Assembly: GCA_015523545.1 (NCBI GenBank)
Contig: WAKB01000001.1
Span: 1 to 64,000 of the forward strand
Source: Candidatus Geothermarchaeota archaeon
GTDB taxonomy: Archaea > Thermoproteota > Nitrososphaeria > Geothermarchaeales > JDFR-13
Length of the DNA stretch: 64,000 nucleotides
Reading direction: 5' to 3'
This document shows positions 27,713-36,160 of this stretch, in pieces. The translations under genes and the position numbers were made by a program. Position 1 is the stretch's first letter. Each line of letters starts with the position of its first letter. The notes beneath the pieces are model-generated. The model searched no databases and was not told the DNA's origin. It saw nothing but the letters and a program-made list of their open reading frames with translations.

Positions 27713-27859
27713 TTAAGGTGGTCTCCCTTGGATGGTTAAAAGCATGTCCCACAGCCATGAGATGCATACTGGATTGTGTATCGAGGCTTCTCGACATGCC
27801 TCTCCAGCGACCTAGACATATGCATTATTAAGTGTCGAGCCACCATAACACTGGGTGTA

Positions 27860-29590
27860 ATGAGCAGCGTAGCCGACCTTATGAAGAGGCTTGAGGAGCT
27901 TGTGAGGCTTCCATTCTACGCGTTGATGGGCATCGCCAGTGAGAAGCTGGTCTACATGACTACTGAGCAGGGCGTCGTACGTCTATGGGTATCCAACAAG
28001 GATGGTAGCGATAAGAGGCCTGCGTCGGGTGAGAGGGTCACCGCTCTCTCCAGGCCGGAGCCTGACTCCAACATCATTGTATATGCAAGGGACGTTACGA
28101 AGGGTCAGGAGCTGGGACAGATCTATACTCTTGACGTGGATAGCCTCGCCGAGGAGAAGGCACTCGAGATGACTCCTACCAGGGTTATAGGGCTGGTAAG
28201 GCGTGGTGATAAGATAGTCTACTCAGGAGCGGCTGAGGACGGTGTAGGGATATTCATGGGCGAGATTGGTGGGAAGGCTGAGAAGCTATATACCCATCAG
28301 GGACTCCTCTTCGTGACTGACTATACGGGTAAGTACATAGTCGGCACAGGGATGTTCAGGGGCCCCAGGAGCTACGAGCTATTTAGATACGACGTGGAGA
28401 CGGGTGAGATGAAGGTATTTACACCTAAGGAGGGCAGTGTAAACTTCTCTGGAAGAGCTAGGGATGGGAGGCTCTTCTTCAAGTCTGACTATGAGGGGAG
28501 TGACTGGATATACACCGTCGATGTGGAGGACTTCAGCATCGAAACTGTAGAGCCGTTCGAGAAGCCTGGGAAGGAGATTCTTGACGTCGAGCCACTCAAC
28601 TGGACCTATGACGGTGAGGTTGCCTATCTAGTCTCGACCAGGGATGGTTTCGAGGCATATCTAGGGACGGAGAAGCTACCCATAGATGGTGGAACAGTAA
28701 CCAGTCTGGAGAAGGTTGGGGGAGAGATATTCCTTACCTACTCCAGCTTCACAACACCCTCTGGAATATATAGGCTGGTGGATGGTAGGCTGGAGAGGAT
28801 CCATGGCTCAGACCCCGACCAGGAGATAATTGGGAAGGTTAAGAAGGTAAGCTATGTATGGATAAAGAGTAAGGACGGTCTTGAGATACCCACCTACATA
28901 CTGGAGAGCGACGCCCCGAAGCCTGGACCAACAGTCATATATGTACATGGAGGTCCCTGGAGCCACGTGATGGATGCCTGGAGCATACTCATCCTAGGCC
29001 TAGTCGCAGCCGGGTTCCACGTGGTTGCGCCAAACTTCAGGGGTTCGACAGGCTACGGAACCAAGTTTATGAAGATGGATATCGGCGATCCCGGTGGGAT
29101 GGATATGGAGGATATCGAGGCCGCAACTAACTACGCTGTCGAGACCGGCCTAGCCTCGAAGAAGGCCATCATGGGCTATAGTTATGGAGGCTTCATGACC
29201 TTCCTCTCAACGGTTAAGAAGCCCGACACCTGGGAGGTGGGCGTGGCTGGCGCGGGTATAGTGGACTGGGAGGAGATGTTCGAGCTGGGCGACGCGTTCT
29301 TCAAACAGTTCGCATTGACCCTATTTGACAATAGGCGTGACCTGTGGAAGGATAGGAGCGCTATTAACTTTGTCGATAACCTGAAGGCTCCGCTATGCAT
29401 AATCCATCCCCAGAACGATACCAGGACGCCTCTAAAGCCTGTGCTTAGATACATGGAGAAGCTGCTAGAGAAGGGTAAGAGCTTCGAGGCCCACATCATA
29501 CCCGACATGGGCCATACAATAACCACTGTTGACGACATCTTCAAGCTACTGCTACCTGCAGTAATATTCCTAAGGAACAAACTCTACTAG
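27860..29590 (+). CDS. S9 family peptidase (acylaminoacyl-peptidase-like)
   Basis: MGYSYGGFMTFL catalytic Ser, YVHGGPWSH, PDMGHTI catalytic His; start at the internal ATG 27860. Confidence 0.9.
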   Translation: MSSVADLMKRLEELVRLPFYALMGIASEKLVYMTTEQGVVRLWVSNKDGSDKRPASGERVTALSRPEPDSNIIVYARDVTKGQELGQIYTLDVDSLAEEKALEMTPTRVIGLVRRGDKIVYSGAAEDGVGIFMGEIGGKAEKLYTHQGLLFVTDYTGKYIVGTGMFRGPRSYELFRYDVETGEMKVFTPKEGSVNFSGRARDGRLFFKSDYEGSDWIYTVDVEDFSIETVEPFEKPGKEILDVEPLNWTYDGEVAYLVSTRDGFEAYLGTEKLPIDGGTVTSLEKVGGEIFLTYSSFTTPSGIYRLVDGRLERIHGSDPDQEIIGKVKKVSYVWIKSKDGLEIPTYILESDAPKPGPTVIYVHGGPWSHVMDAWSILILGLVAAGFHVVAPNFRGSTGYGTKFMKMDIGDPGGMDMEDIEAATNYAVETGLASKKAIMGYSYGGFMTFLSTVKKPDTWEVGVAGAGIVDWEEMFELGDAFFKQFALTLFDNRRDLWKDRSAINFVDNLKAPLCIIHPQNDTRTPLKPVLRYMEKLLEKGKSFEAHIIPDMGHTITTVDDIFKLLLPAVIFLRNKLY

Positions 29591-29666
29591 GGGGATATCC
29601 CCACCCTACAACTTTTTAACAGGAGTTGTGATAGGTGTAAAAAGGTTGGGAGTAGGCTTCTAGAGA

Positions 29667-31637
29667 CTAGTCCTCCCACTCGTTGTGGTCGTCATCATCC
29701 TCCCCATCATCCTCGCCGTGGTCATCCTCCATGTATCCGCCCCGTCCCCCGCCCATTCCATCGTCGCCAGATCCATCATCATCGCCATGCTGATCATCGT
29801 CCATCCCATCCCCAGCGTCTCCCATATCCTCATCTGACCACTCATCTTCTCCATCATCATGCTCCTCGTCGTGATCATCATCCATTCCACTGCCGAGAAT
29901 CATCTCTGCCTGCTCAATCATCTGCTCGGCCTCCATGTATAGTGCTCTTGCCTCCCCGATAAGCTGGAGTGCCTCTGTATAGTTACCTGTCCTAGCGGCT
30001 TCGGAGGCGTTCTCCAGTATTGACAGGGCCTGGCTAAGGATATCAGTAGCATTGGTCAGGAGTGCCGCAGCCTCAGAGTTGTTGCTCGAGACCGCTCTCT
30101 CCCACATCCTCTCGGCCTTATACCTCTTCTCCAGAATCTCCTCCCTAAGATCGGCGATCTCACTAAATACCTCGCCGGCCATGTCCTCATACATATCCTC
30201 CATCAAATCCTCAGCCATGTCTATCTGTTCCTCTGCATACTCGTAAAGTCTCTTAGCCTCTAGATATAAGTCGTAAGCCTCCACCAAGGAGCCGTTATCA
30301 AGGGCTGAGAAGGCCATGTCAAGCGTCATGGACGCATTCTCCAGTATCGATATGCTGGTGTTGAGTAGACCGATGAGGCTGTCGCCACCTGTCTCTCCAG
30401 CCCTTCCCATGAGATATTCAGCCCTTGTCATTGCCTCCGAGATCTCTAGTCGCAGCTCATTCATCTCCTCCACAAGCCAGTCTATGTTTACTGACTGGTT
30501 ATCACTGGGCTGTGTAGGCTCTTCAGGGGTGATGTCTAGAGCGTCGGCCACATCATCCAGAATATTCTCCGCATAGTCGATCTTCACCTTCGCACTCTCT
30601 AGATACATCATGGCCTCTGGGAGAGAGCCGTTAAGTGCGAGAACCTCAGCCATGTCTAGATCGCTAGAGGCATTAGCTAGATACCTCCTAGCCTCCTCTA
30701 TCAGTTGTAGCAGGTAGGTCTTGTTCTGAGCGTTAGCCTCCCCCTCCAACTGTAGGCTTATATTATTATATTTCTCAATCTCCATCCTCTCCTCACTGAT
30801 TTCTAGCAAGATCTTCTCAGCGAGAGTGTTGTTAACAGCATTCTCCACTACACCGGGGAGTGTCTGGTTACCTATCTCCTGAGCAACGTTCTCCAAGATG
30901 GTCAATGTCCCATTCAAAGTTGATATGGCTAAATCCACAGCTAGTATAGCCGCTGGATCCGCCCCCTCATCAGATAGGTAGTCCCTAATCTCACTCAACA
31001 GATCCATAGCTATGGAAATCCTCTCCATGCCCATCTCCAGCGTATCAACGCCGTCACCACTTGTTGATAACTCCCTAACAAGCTCTATAGCCGCCTCCAC
31101 TAGGTCACTGCTTATACCACTAACAGAGATCTCGTTTAAAGCCCTAGCCACGTCCTCAAGCTTCGCCAGCGCTGAGTCAAGGTTCCCAGCCTCTACATCG
31201 GATGCTATGGAGCTGTAGAGCTCCTCGATCGATGTATAGTTATACTTCTCAGCCACCACCTGTAGGACGCCCAGCACCTCCCTTACAATAGCCTCCTCTA
31301 CATCCCTCTGATCCAACACATCCTCTGGGAGAGTCTCCTTTAGATCCTCGAAGTAGCTTGCGAGAGTATCCCTGACACTCCTCAGCTCGTCTAGGCTTAG
31401 CATAGTTAGGTCCATAGCTGTGACGTTCTCTATGTATGCTAGTGCCTCCTGGGCGAGTGACTCGTCAGGAGTTATGTATGCCAGGCGCCTAACCATCTCG
31501 ATGTATACGTTTATCTCACCTATCACCACGCTCTTCTCGAGGCTGTCCTCCCGAGCCGCTGACGGAGCTGGGATCCCTGGTATGAGCCCGACAAGTATCA
31601 AGAGTAGTAGTCCGACCCCTATCAACACCCTATTCAT
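29667..31637 (-). CDS. Secreted repetitive helical/coiled-coil protein with Asp/Glu/His-rich C-terminal tail
   Basis: Signal peptide MNRVLIGVGLLLLILVGLIPG; internal helical repeats (SILENAS...ALDNGSLVEAYDLYLEAKRLYEYAEEQIDMAEDL); tail of about 73 aa with 38 D/E and 5 H. The ORF track extends to 31706. Confidence 0.8.
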   Translation of the reverse strand: MNRVLIGVGLLLLILVGLIPGIPAPSAAREDSLEKSVVIGEINVYIEMVRRLAYITPDESLAQEALAYIENVTAMDLTMLSLDELRSVRDTLASYFEDLKETLPEDVLDQRDVEEAIVREVLGVLQVVAEKYNYTSIEELYSSIASDVEAGNLDSALAKLEDVARALNEISVSGISSDLVEAAIELVRELSTSGDGVDTLEMGMERISIAMDLLSEIRDYLSDEGADPAAILAVDLAISTLNGTLTILENVAQEIGNQTLPGVVENAVNNTLAEKILLEISEERMEIEKYNNISLQLEGEANAQNKTYLLQLIEEARRYLANASSDLDMAEVLALNGSLPEAMMYLESAKVKIDYAENILDDVADALDITPEEPTQPSDNQSVNIDWLVEEMNELRLEISEAMTRAEYLMGRAGETGGDSLIGLLNTSISILENASMTLDMAFSALDNGSLVEAYDLYLEAKRLYEYAEEQIDMAEDLMEDMYEDMAGEVFSEIADLREEILEKRYKAERMWERAVSSNNSEAAALLTNATDILSQALSILENASEAARTGNYTEALQLIGEARALYMEAEQMIEQAEMILGSGMDDDHDEEHDDGEDEWSDEDMGDAGDGMDDDQHGDDDGSGDDGMGGGRGGYMEDDHGEDDGEDDDDHNEWED

Positions 31638-31687
31638 ACGGGTTTCACCGGGTAGGGAGAATACGTTCCAAAATATTGAGGACATAT

Positions 31688-31705
31688 GTGGAACACCGTG
31701 GAACA
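31688..31705 (-). promoter_or_regulatory. Direct repeat TGTTCCAC-GG-TGTTCCAC upstream of the secreted coiled-coil gene
   Basis: GTGGAACA at 31688-31695 and 31698-31705 (10-bp period), intergenic, upstream of the AT-rich element AAATATT (31671-31677). Confidence 0.45.
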
Positions 31706-31710
31706 TGGTT

Positions 31711-32577
31711 TCAAGGCTTCCTGAGTAGGCGGATTCTATTCCTCCTATACTCCTTGATCACCTCTACGTAGCCAAGCACCTCCAGCCTACGTATATGCCT
31801 CCATAGGGTCGTCTTCGGTATACCTAGCCTCCTCATCAACTCGCTCTGATACATCTCTCCACCCGCCTCCTCAAGAGCCTCCAGTATCAGGTGGTCGGTC
31901 TCGTCTAGGAAGCCGGCCTCCTCAAGATCTACCTCACCTGTTTTGGCTGATCTGTAGCGCCACGCCAGGAATCCAACAGCGACTATCGATGCCAGTACAG
32001 CAACCAGTACTAGGTTCCAAGGGAGTGGCTCACTAGCTGTTGGCGGTGGCTCTGGCGGAGTAGCCACCTCAGAGACTACGTATCTGATCTCGTATAGCCC
32101 CCTGAACTTCACAGTGAAGGTCCCGTCATCGTCGTAGAAGCTCTCTAGTATGGTCTCGGGGAGGCTTAGGAGGACTACTCTGCTGGAAACCCTTAGTATA
32201 GAGTCGTAGCCTGAGTAGTATCTGAATGCCACCCCCTCGCCCGAGGTGTCGACCTCGGGGATATACTCTATCGTGAAGCTCTGGCCAGGCTGGCCAGATA
32301 TAATCACACTATCGTTTATCACCACTGGAGTCCTAAGCTCCCCCTCCACATATACCACAACAGATGCGGGGGTGGGATCTGAGGGGAGCTGGATCTCCTC
32401 GATATCCCTCTCAAGAGTCCCGTTGAGGAATATCCTGGGAACCCCATCCTCAGTTATCACTATGGTGCCTGATATTGTGTATCCCCTTGTGGCCCCCATC
32501 ATAAGCGATATTATTGTCATAGCGATCAGGAGGCCCATAGCTATAGAGGCGATGCCGACCCTATTCATACCCACCAC
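31711..32577 (-). CDS. Transmembrane one-component regulator: ectodomain, TM, cytoplasmic winged helix
   Basis: N-terminal signal anchor, beta-rich ectodomain, TM LVLVAVLASIVAVGFLAWRY, wHTH DHLILEALEEAGGEMYQSELMRRLGIPKTTLWRHIRRLEVLGYVEV. Confidence 0.85.
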   Translation of the reverse strand: MVGMNRVGIASIAMGLLIAMTIISLMMGATRGYTISGTIVITEDGVPRIFLNGTLERDIEEIQLPSDPTPASVVVYVEGELRTPVVINDSVIISGQPGQSFTIEYIPEVDTSGEGVAFRYYSGYDSILRVSSRVVLLSLPETILESFYDDDGTFTVKFRGLYEIRYVVSEVATPPEPPPTASEPLPWNLVLVAVLASIVAVGFLAWRYRSAKTGEVDLEEAGFLDETDHLILEALEEAGGEMYQSELMRRLGIPKTTLWRHIRRLEVLGYVEVIKEYRRNRIRLLRKP

Positions 32578-32677
32578 TCATGGGCCATATCCCTATACTT
32601 AAATCCCGTCCCGATATAAAGTGGATGATTCCAACAGGTAGTGATTAAAATTATCGTTAAGCATATCATCTAATACT

Positions 32678-33121
32678 ATGACGGGGCCCAACACCCTCGA
32701 CAAGGTCGAGGTCGAGTTTAAAGGTGTGAAACATACCTATTCGAGCCAGGGCAGGCCCTACAAGTTAGCGGTAAGTGGATGCAGCGGAACATTCGTATCG
32801 GGCGTCGTACCCATATCTGATAAGGGCTTGGTCTCAAAAGATTTTAAGGAGCAGGTTAAGTTCGTCCTAAAAGTCATCACGGAGGTAGCCAAGGAGATTG
32901 GGAAGTCGTGTATAAAGAGTGATGATGAGGCTAAGAAGTCGATCCTGAAGCTGACGGTATTCGTCGTAGATCTCGATAATAATAAGTACCAGGATCTAAA
33001 CCAGGTCTTCAATGACTTCTTCGGGGGCCTAAACTATTTCCCTGCTAGGACGACGATCGGCGTGGCCTCAATCCCCATACCTGGTGCACTTGTTGAGATA
33101 GATGCCGTCCTTGACATCTGA
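32678..33121 (+). CDS. ridA: RidA (YjgF/YER057c/UK114) family protein
   Basis: VSGVVPISDKG, FPARTTIGVASIPIPGALVEIDAVLDI. Confidence 0.85.
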   Translation: MTGPNTLDKVEVEFKGVKHTYSSQGRPYKLAVSGCSGTFVSGVVPISDKGLVSKDFKEQVKFVLKVITEVAKEIGKSCIKSDDEAKKSILKLTVFVVDLDNNKYQDLNQVFNDFFGGLNYFPARTTIGVASIPIPGALVEIDAVLDI

Positions 33122-33169
33122 GGTAGGAGAGGTGTTACAGGCCTGGCGGGTAGGCTCGACTACCTCCTC

Positions 33170-34024
33170 TTGGCTGTAGCTGTAGTATCAGTATCCTTCG
33201 CGGCGATACTCTTCAGGCTATCGGGGGTAGCCGGATTCCCAGCAGCGGCCTGGAGGCTAGGCATAGGGAGCCTAGTCACACTGGTTATTCTCTTCCTCCT
33301 AGGTGGACCGGAGAGGGGGATACGGCCTAGGGACATGGGTCTAATGGTTCTGGGGGGCTTAGCACTGGCCCTCCACTTCGGCTTCTGGTTCATAAGCCTT
33401 GAGCATATAAGGGTGGGGCCCAGCACATTGATCGTCGATGCCTATCCAGCCGTACTGGCGATTATTGGACACATATTCTTTGGGGAGAGGTATGGATATA
33501 GGGATGTCGTCGGATCTCTACTCGCGATTATGGGTTTGGCTGGTATGGTAATCACGACCTATGGATACGAGCTGACGACACCTGGTGGAGACGTCGTGGT
33601 TGGCCTCGTAACAGTCCTCATATCCCTAGCCATGGTGACGACATACTTCATCATCGGGAAGTTTATGAGGCTTCGGATCGGGACCTGGACCTACACCTCA
33701 ATAGTCTACCCATCAGCATTCCTAGCCACCCTGGTAATTACACTGGGAACTGGGGAGTCACTGCTACCCCCGAGCCCCGAGTCCTACATCTACCTCATAC
33801 TCCTAGGCATCGTCCCGATGATAGGTGGGCACACAGTGATCAACTACCTACTCCCGAGGCTTAGGAGCTTGACCGTTACCATACCCGTGATAACAGAGCC
33901 TATAGGGGCTAGCCTACTAGCATATATAGTTCTTGGCGAGACACTCCCCCTCGAGGCCTCTATATGGATAGGGATCACGGTGCTGGGCGTAGGTCTCGTG
34001 ATATCATCTGAGGAGGCCGGTTAG
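33170..34024 (+). CDS. EamA/DMT superfamily transporter (start uncertain)
   Basis: About ten TM, FFGERYGYRDVVGSLLAIMGLAGM and LGETLPLEASIWIGITVLGVGLVI. The ORF-track TTG start may not be the true start. Confidence 0.85.
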   Translation: MAVAVVSVSFAAILFRLSGVAGFPAAAWRLGIGSLVTLVILFLLGGPERGIRPRDMGLMVLGGLALALHFGFWFISLEHIRVGPSTLIVDAYPAVLAIIGHIFFGERYGYRDVVGSLLAIMGLAGMVITTYGYELTTPGGDVVVGLVTVLISLAMVTTYFIIGKFMRLRIGTWTYTSIVYPSAFLATLVITLGTGESLLPPSPESYIYLILLGIVPMIGGHTVINYLLPRLRSLTVTIPVITEPIGASLLAYIVLGETLPLEASIWIGITVLGVGLVISSEEAG

Positions 34025-34073
34025 CGGCTTAGGGGTCTTCTTTAAAGCAGTTACTAGGTGATAATATAATTAG

Positions 34074-35306
34074 GTGCTGATGATGGAGCTGAGCCACGTA
34101 CTACCAGAGGTGGATAGATACTTTGAGTATGCTCTCGACACCGTCTATAAATATATTCATAAGACCCCTATGGACTATAGCGCGACTCTCTCCAAGATGG
34201 TTGGCGGGGAGGTATACCTGAAGTGTGAGAATCTACAGAAGACTGGTAGCTTCAAGGTTAGGGGTGCGATAACAAAGATCTCTAGGCTCAGGGGTAAGAC
34301 AGAAGGTGTAGTTGCAGTTAGTGCGGGTAACCATGCACAGGGAGTGGCATATGCAGCCTCCATATACGGCTTGAAATCCATAATCGTCATGCCGAGAGAT
34401 GCTTCTATATCAAAGGTGGAGGCCACGAAGAACTATGGCGGGGATGTCGTCCTGGCCGAGGGGGGATTCGGACACCTATTCCAGCTCGGCTACGAGATAT
34501 CGAGGAGTAGGGGCTATGAATTCGTCCATCCCTACGACGACCCCGAGATAATCGCTGGTCAGGGCACCCTTGGATGGGAGATCCTACAGCAGGTTAGCGA
34601 CGCAGACACGATAGTAGTGCCCATCGGGGGCGGGGGCCTGATATCCGGAATCTCCTACATAGCGAAGAAGCTGAGGCCAAGCATAAGGATCATAGGGGTC
34701 GAGTCAGAGGCCGTACCAAAGGCCAGCGAGGCTAGGAAGGCGGGGAGGATAGTCGATGTGGAGGTCAGGCCGACACTGGCCGATGGGCTCTCAGCTAAGA
34801 GGCTGGGTGAGCTCACCTTCCAGTTCATAGAGAAGTATGTAGATGAGATCTACACCGTCTCTGAGGAGGCTATTGCACAGGCAATCTACTTCATCCTAGA
34901 GAGGAGTAAGATGCTTGTGGAGGGTGCAGGTGCCACCACCGTGGCAATGATCTTCGACGGGCATGGAGACCTATTCAGAAATGGGAAGACGGTCTTCCTA
35001 CTATCCGGTGGGAATATAGACCTTACATCGATCTACAGAATCCTACTTAGAGGCCTGAGCGAGGCTAAGAAGATCGTCAGTCTCGAGGGATATGCCCTGG
35101 ACGTGCCCGGGACACTAGCCAGGATAGCCGGGATAATAGCTGAGAAGGGCGGTAACATAGTAGATGTTTTCCACGACAGGATGGATATCTATACACCCCC
35201 TGGATACACCAACCTGAAGATCATTGTAGAGGTGCCCAACCCAGAGACTATTGAGGAGATAAAGGAGATGCTGCGCCACTCAGGGATATGGATAAGCAAA
35301 GGATGA
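34074..35306 (+). CDS. ilvA: Threonine ammonia-lyase with C-terminal ACT-like domain
   Basis: KCENLQKTGSFKVRGA (PLP Lys), SAGNHAQGVAYAA, GGGGLISGI, C-terminal ACT-like YALDVPGTLARIAGIIAEKGGNIV. Confidence 0.93.
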   Translation: MLMMELSHVLPEVDRYFEYALDTVYKYIHKTPMDYSATLSKMVGGEVYLKCENLQKTGSFKVRGAITKISRLRGKTEGVVAVSAGNHAQGVAYAASIYGLKSIIVMPRDASISKVEATKNYGGDVVLAEGGFGHLFQLGYEISRSRGYEFVHPYDDPEIIAGQGTLGWEILQQVSDADTIVVPIGGGGLISGISYIAKKLRPSIRIIGVESEAVPKASEARKAGRIVDVEVRPTLADGLSAKRLGELTFQFIEKYVDEIYTVSEEAIAQAIYFILERSKMLVEGAGATTVAMIFDGHGDLFRNGKTVFLLSGGNIDLTSIYRILLRGLSEAKKIVSLEGYALDVPGTLARIAGIIAEKGGNIVDVFHDRMDIYTPPGYTNLKIIVEVPNPETIEEIKEMLRHSGIWISKG

Positions 35307-35309
35307 CCA

Positions 35310-36140
35310 CTACTCCCTAAGCCTATAGACCCGTCTCTGACCCTCCCTCACCACCTCTACCACTCCACTCTCAACAAGTTTTGAGAGCCGTCTATATAGT
35401 GGGGACTTTGGGATACCCGTCTCCTCCATAAGCTCCGAGGCAGTCATAGGCCTCCTCCTCAACGCCTCTATTATCAGCCTATCCCTCTCATCCTCAACGG
35501 CCTCCACGAATCTCTTCCTCCCCCTATGGAGTATTATGAGTGTGGCTCCCGCTGCAATGGCTACGATGAGTATGATTGGTAGCGGGTCTATACCTCCTGT
35601 ATCAGCCCCATCACCCCCGCCGCCATCCACGCCGTCACCACCATCTATGGGTGGTGGGCTCGTCACATACTCGATCGTTACGTTGCCGGGTCCGAAGTCT
35701 AGGGCGGGTGAGCCGTTCACAAAGGATATGCCATAGTTCTCCCTCGAGACTGATAGGATTATTGTGCCCTCTGGGAGGAGTATCCTATAGGGTGTATCGA
35801 AGCCTATCTCCAGCCTCCATATCTCGGCCTCCTTGGAGGTGAGGCCGTAGAAATAGGCCTCTACCGAGGCCCTTTCAGAGGTGGATATGAATATCAGCTC
35901 ATCACCCTCCAGCAGGTATGGGAGGTCACCCCCCTCAGTATATACCCTGACGTGGAACGGCTCCGAGGGTAGTCTGAGCGATATGTTCTCGGGAGGTATG
36001 GTAACCAGGTCATAGAGAACCATGACGGAGCCGTCCCTATAGACCTCTACCAGTATATTCCTAACCTGGTATGGATACGCCCCCACATACGTGGCGGCTA
36101 TGAGGATGAGAAGGAGGTATATGGTGGGGGCTAGCCTCAT
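35310..36140 (-). CDS. Transmembrane one-component regulator: ectodomain, TM, cytoplasmic winged helix
   Basis: Signal peptide, beta-rich ectodomain, Gly/Asp linker, TM PLPIILIVAIAAGATLIIL, wHTH LIIEALRRRPMTASELMEETGIPKSPLYRRLSKLVESGVVEVV. Confidence 0.85.
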   Translation of the reverse strand: MRLAPTIYLLLILIAATYVGAYPYQVRNILVEVYRDGSVMVLYDLVTIPPENISLRLPSEPFHVRVYTEGGDLPYLLEGDELIFISTSERASVEAYFYGLTSKEAEIWRLEIGFDTPYRILLPEGTIILSVSRENYGISFVNGSPALDFGPGNVTIEYVTSPPPIDGGDGVDGGGGDGADTGGIDPLPIILIVAIAAGATLIILHRGRKRFVEAVEDERDRLIIEALRRRPMTASELMEETGIPKSPLYRRLSKLVESGVVEVVREGQRRVYRLRE

Positions 36141-36160
36141 GTAAAAAGGGATTGGGAGGG

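Noticed and set aside
29660-29890. Met-rich 76-aa ORF on the minus strand
   Set aside because: It is the alternative frame of the Asp/Glu/His-rich tail of the 29667-31637 gene; the low-complexity GAT/GAC/GAG repeats generate ATG codons artificially.
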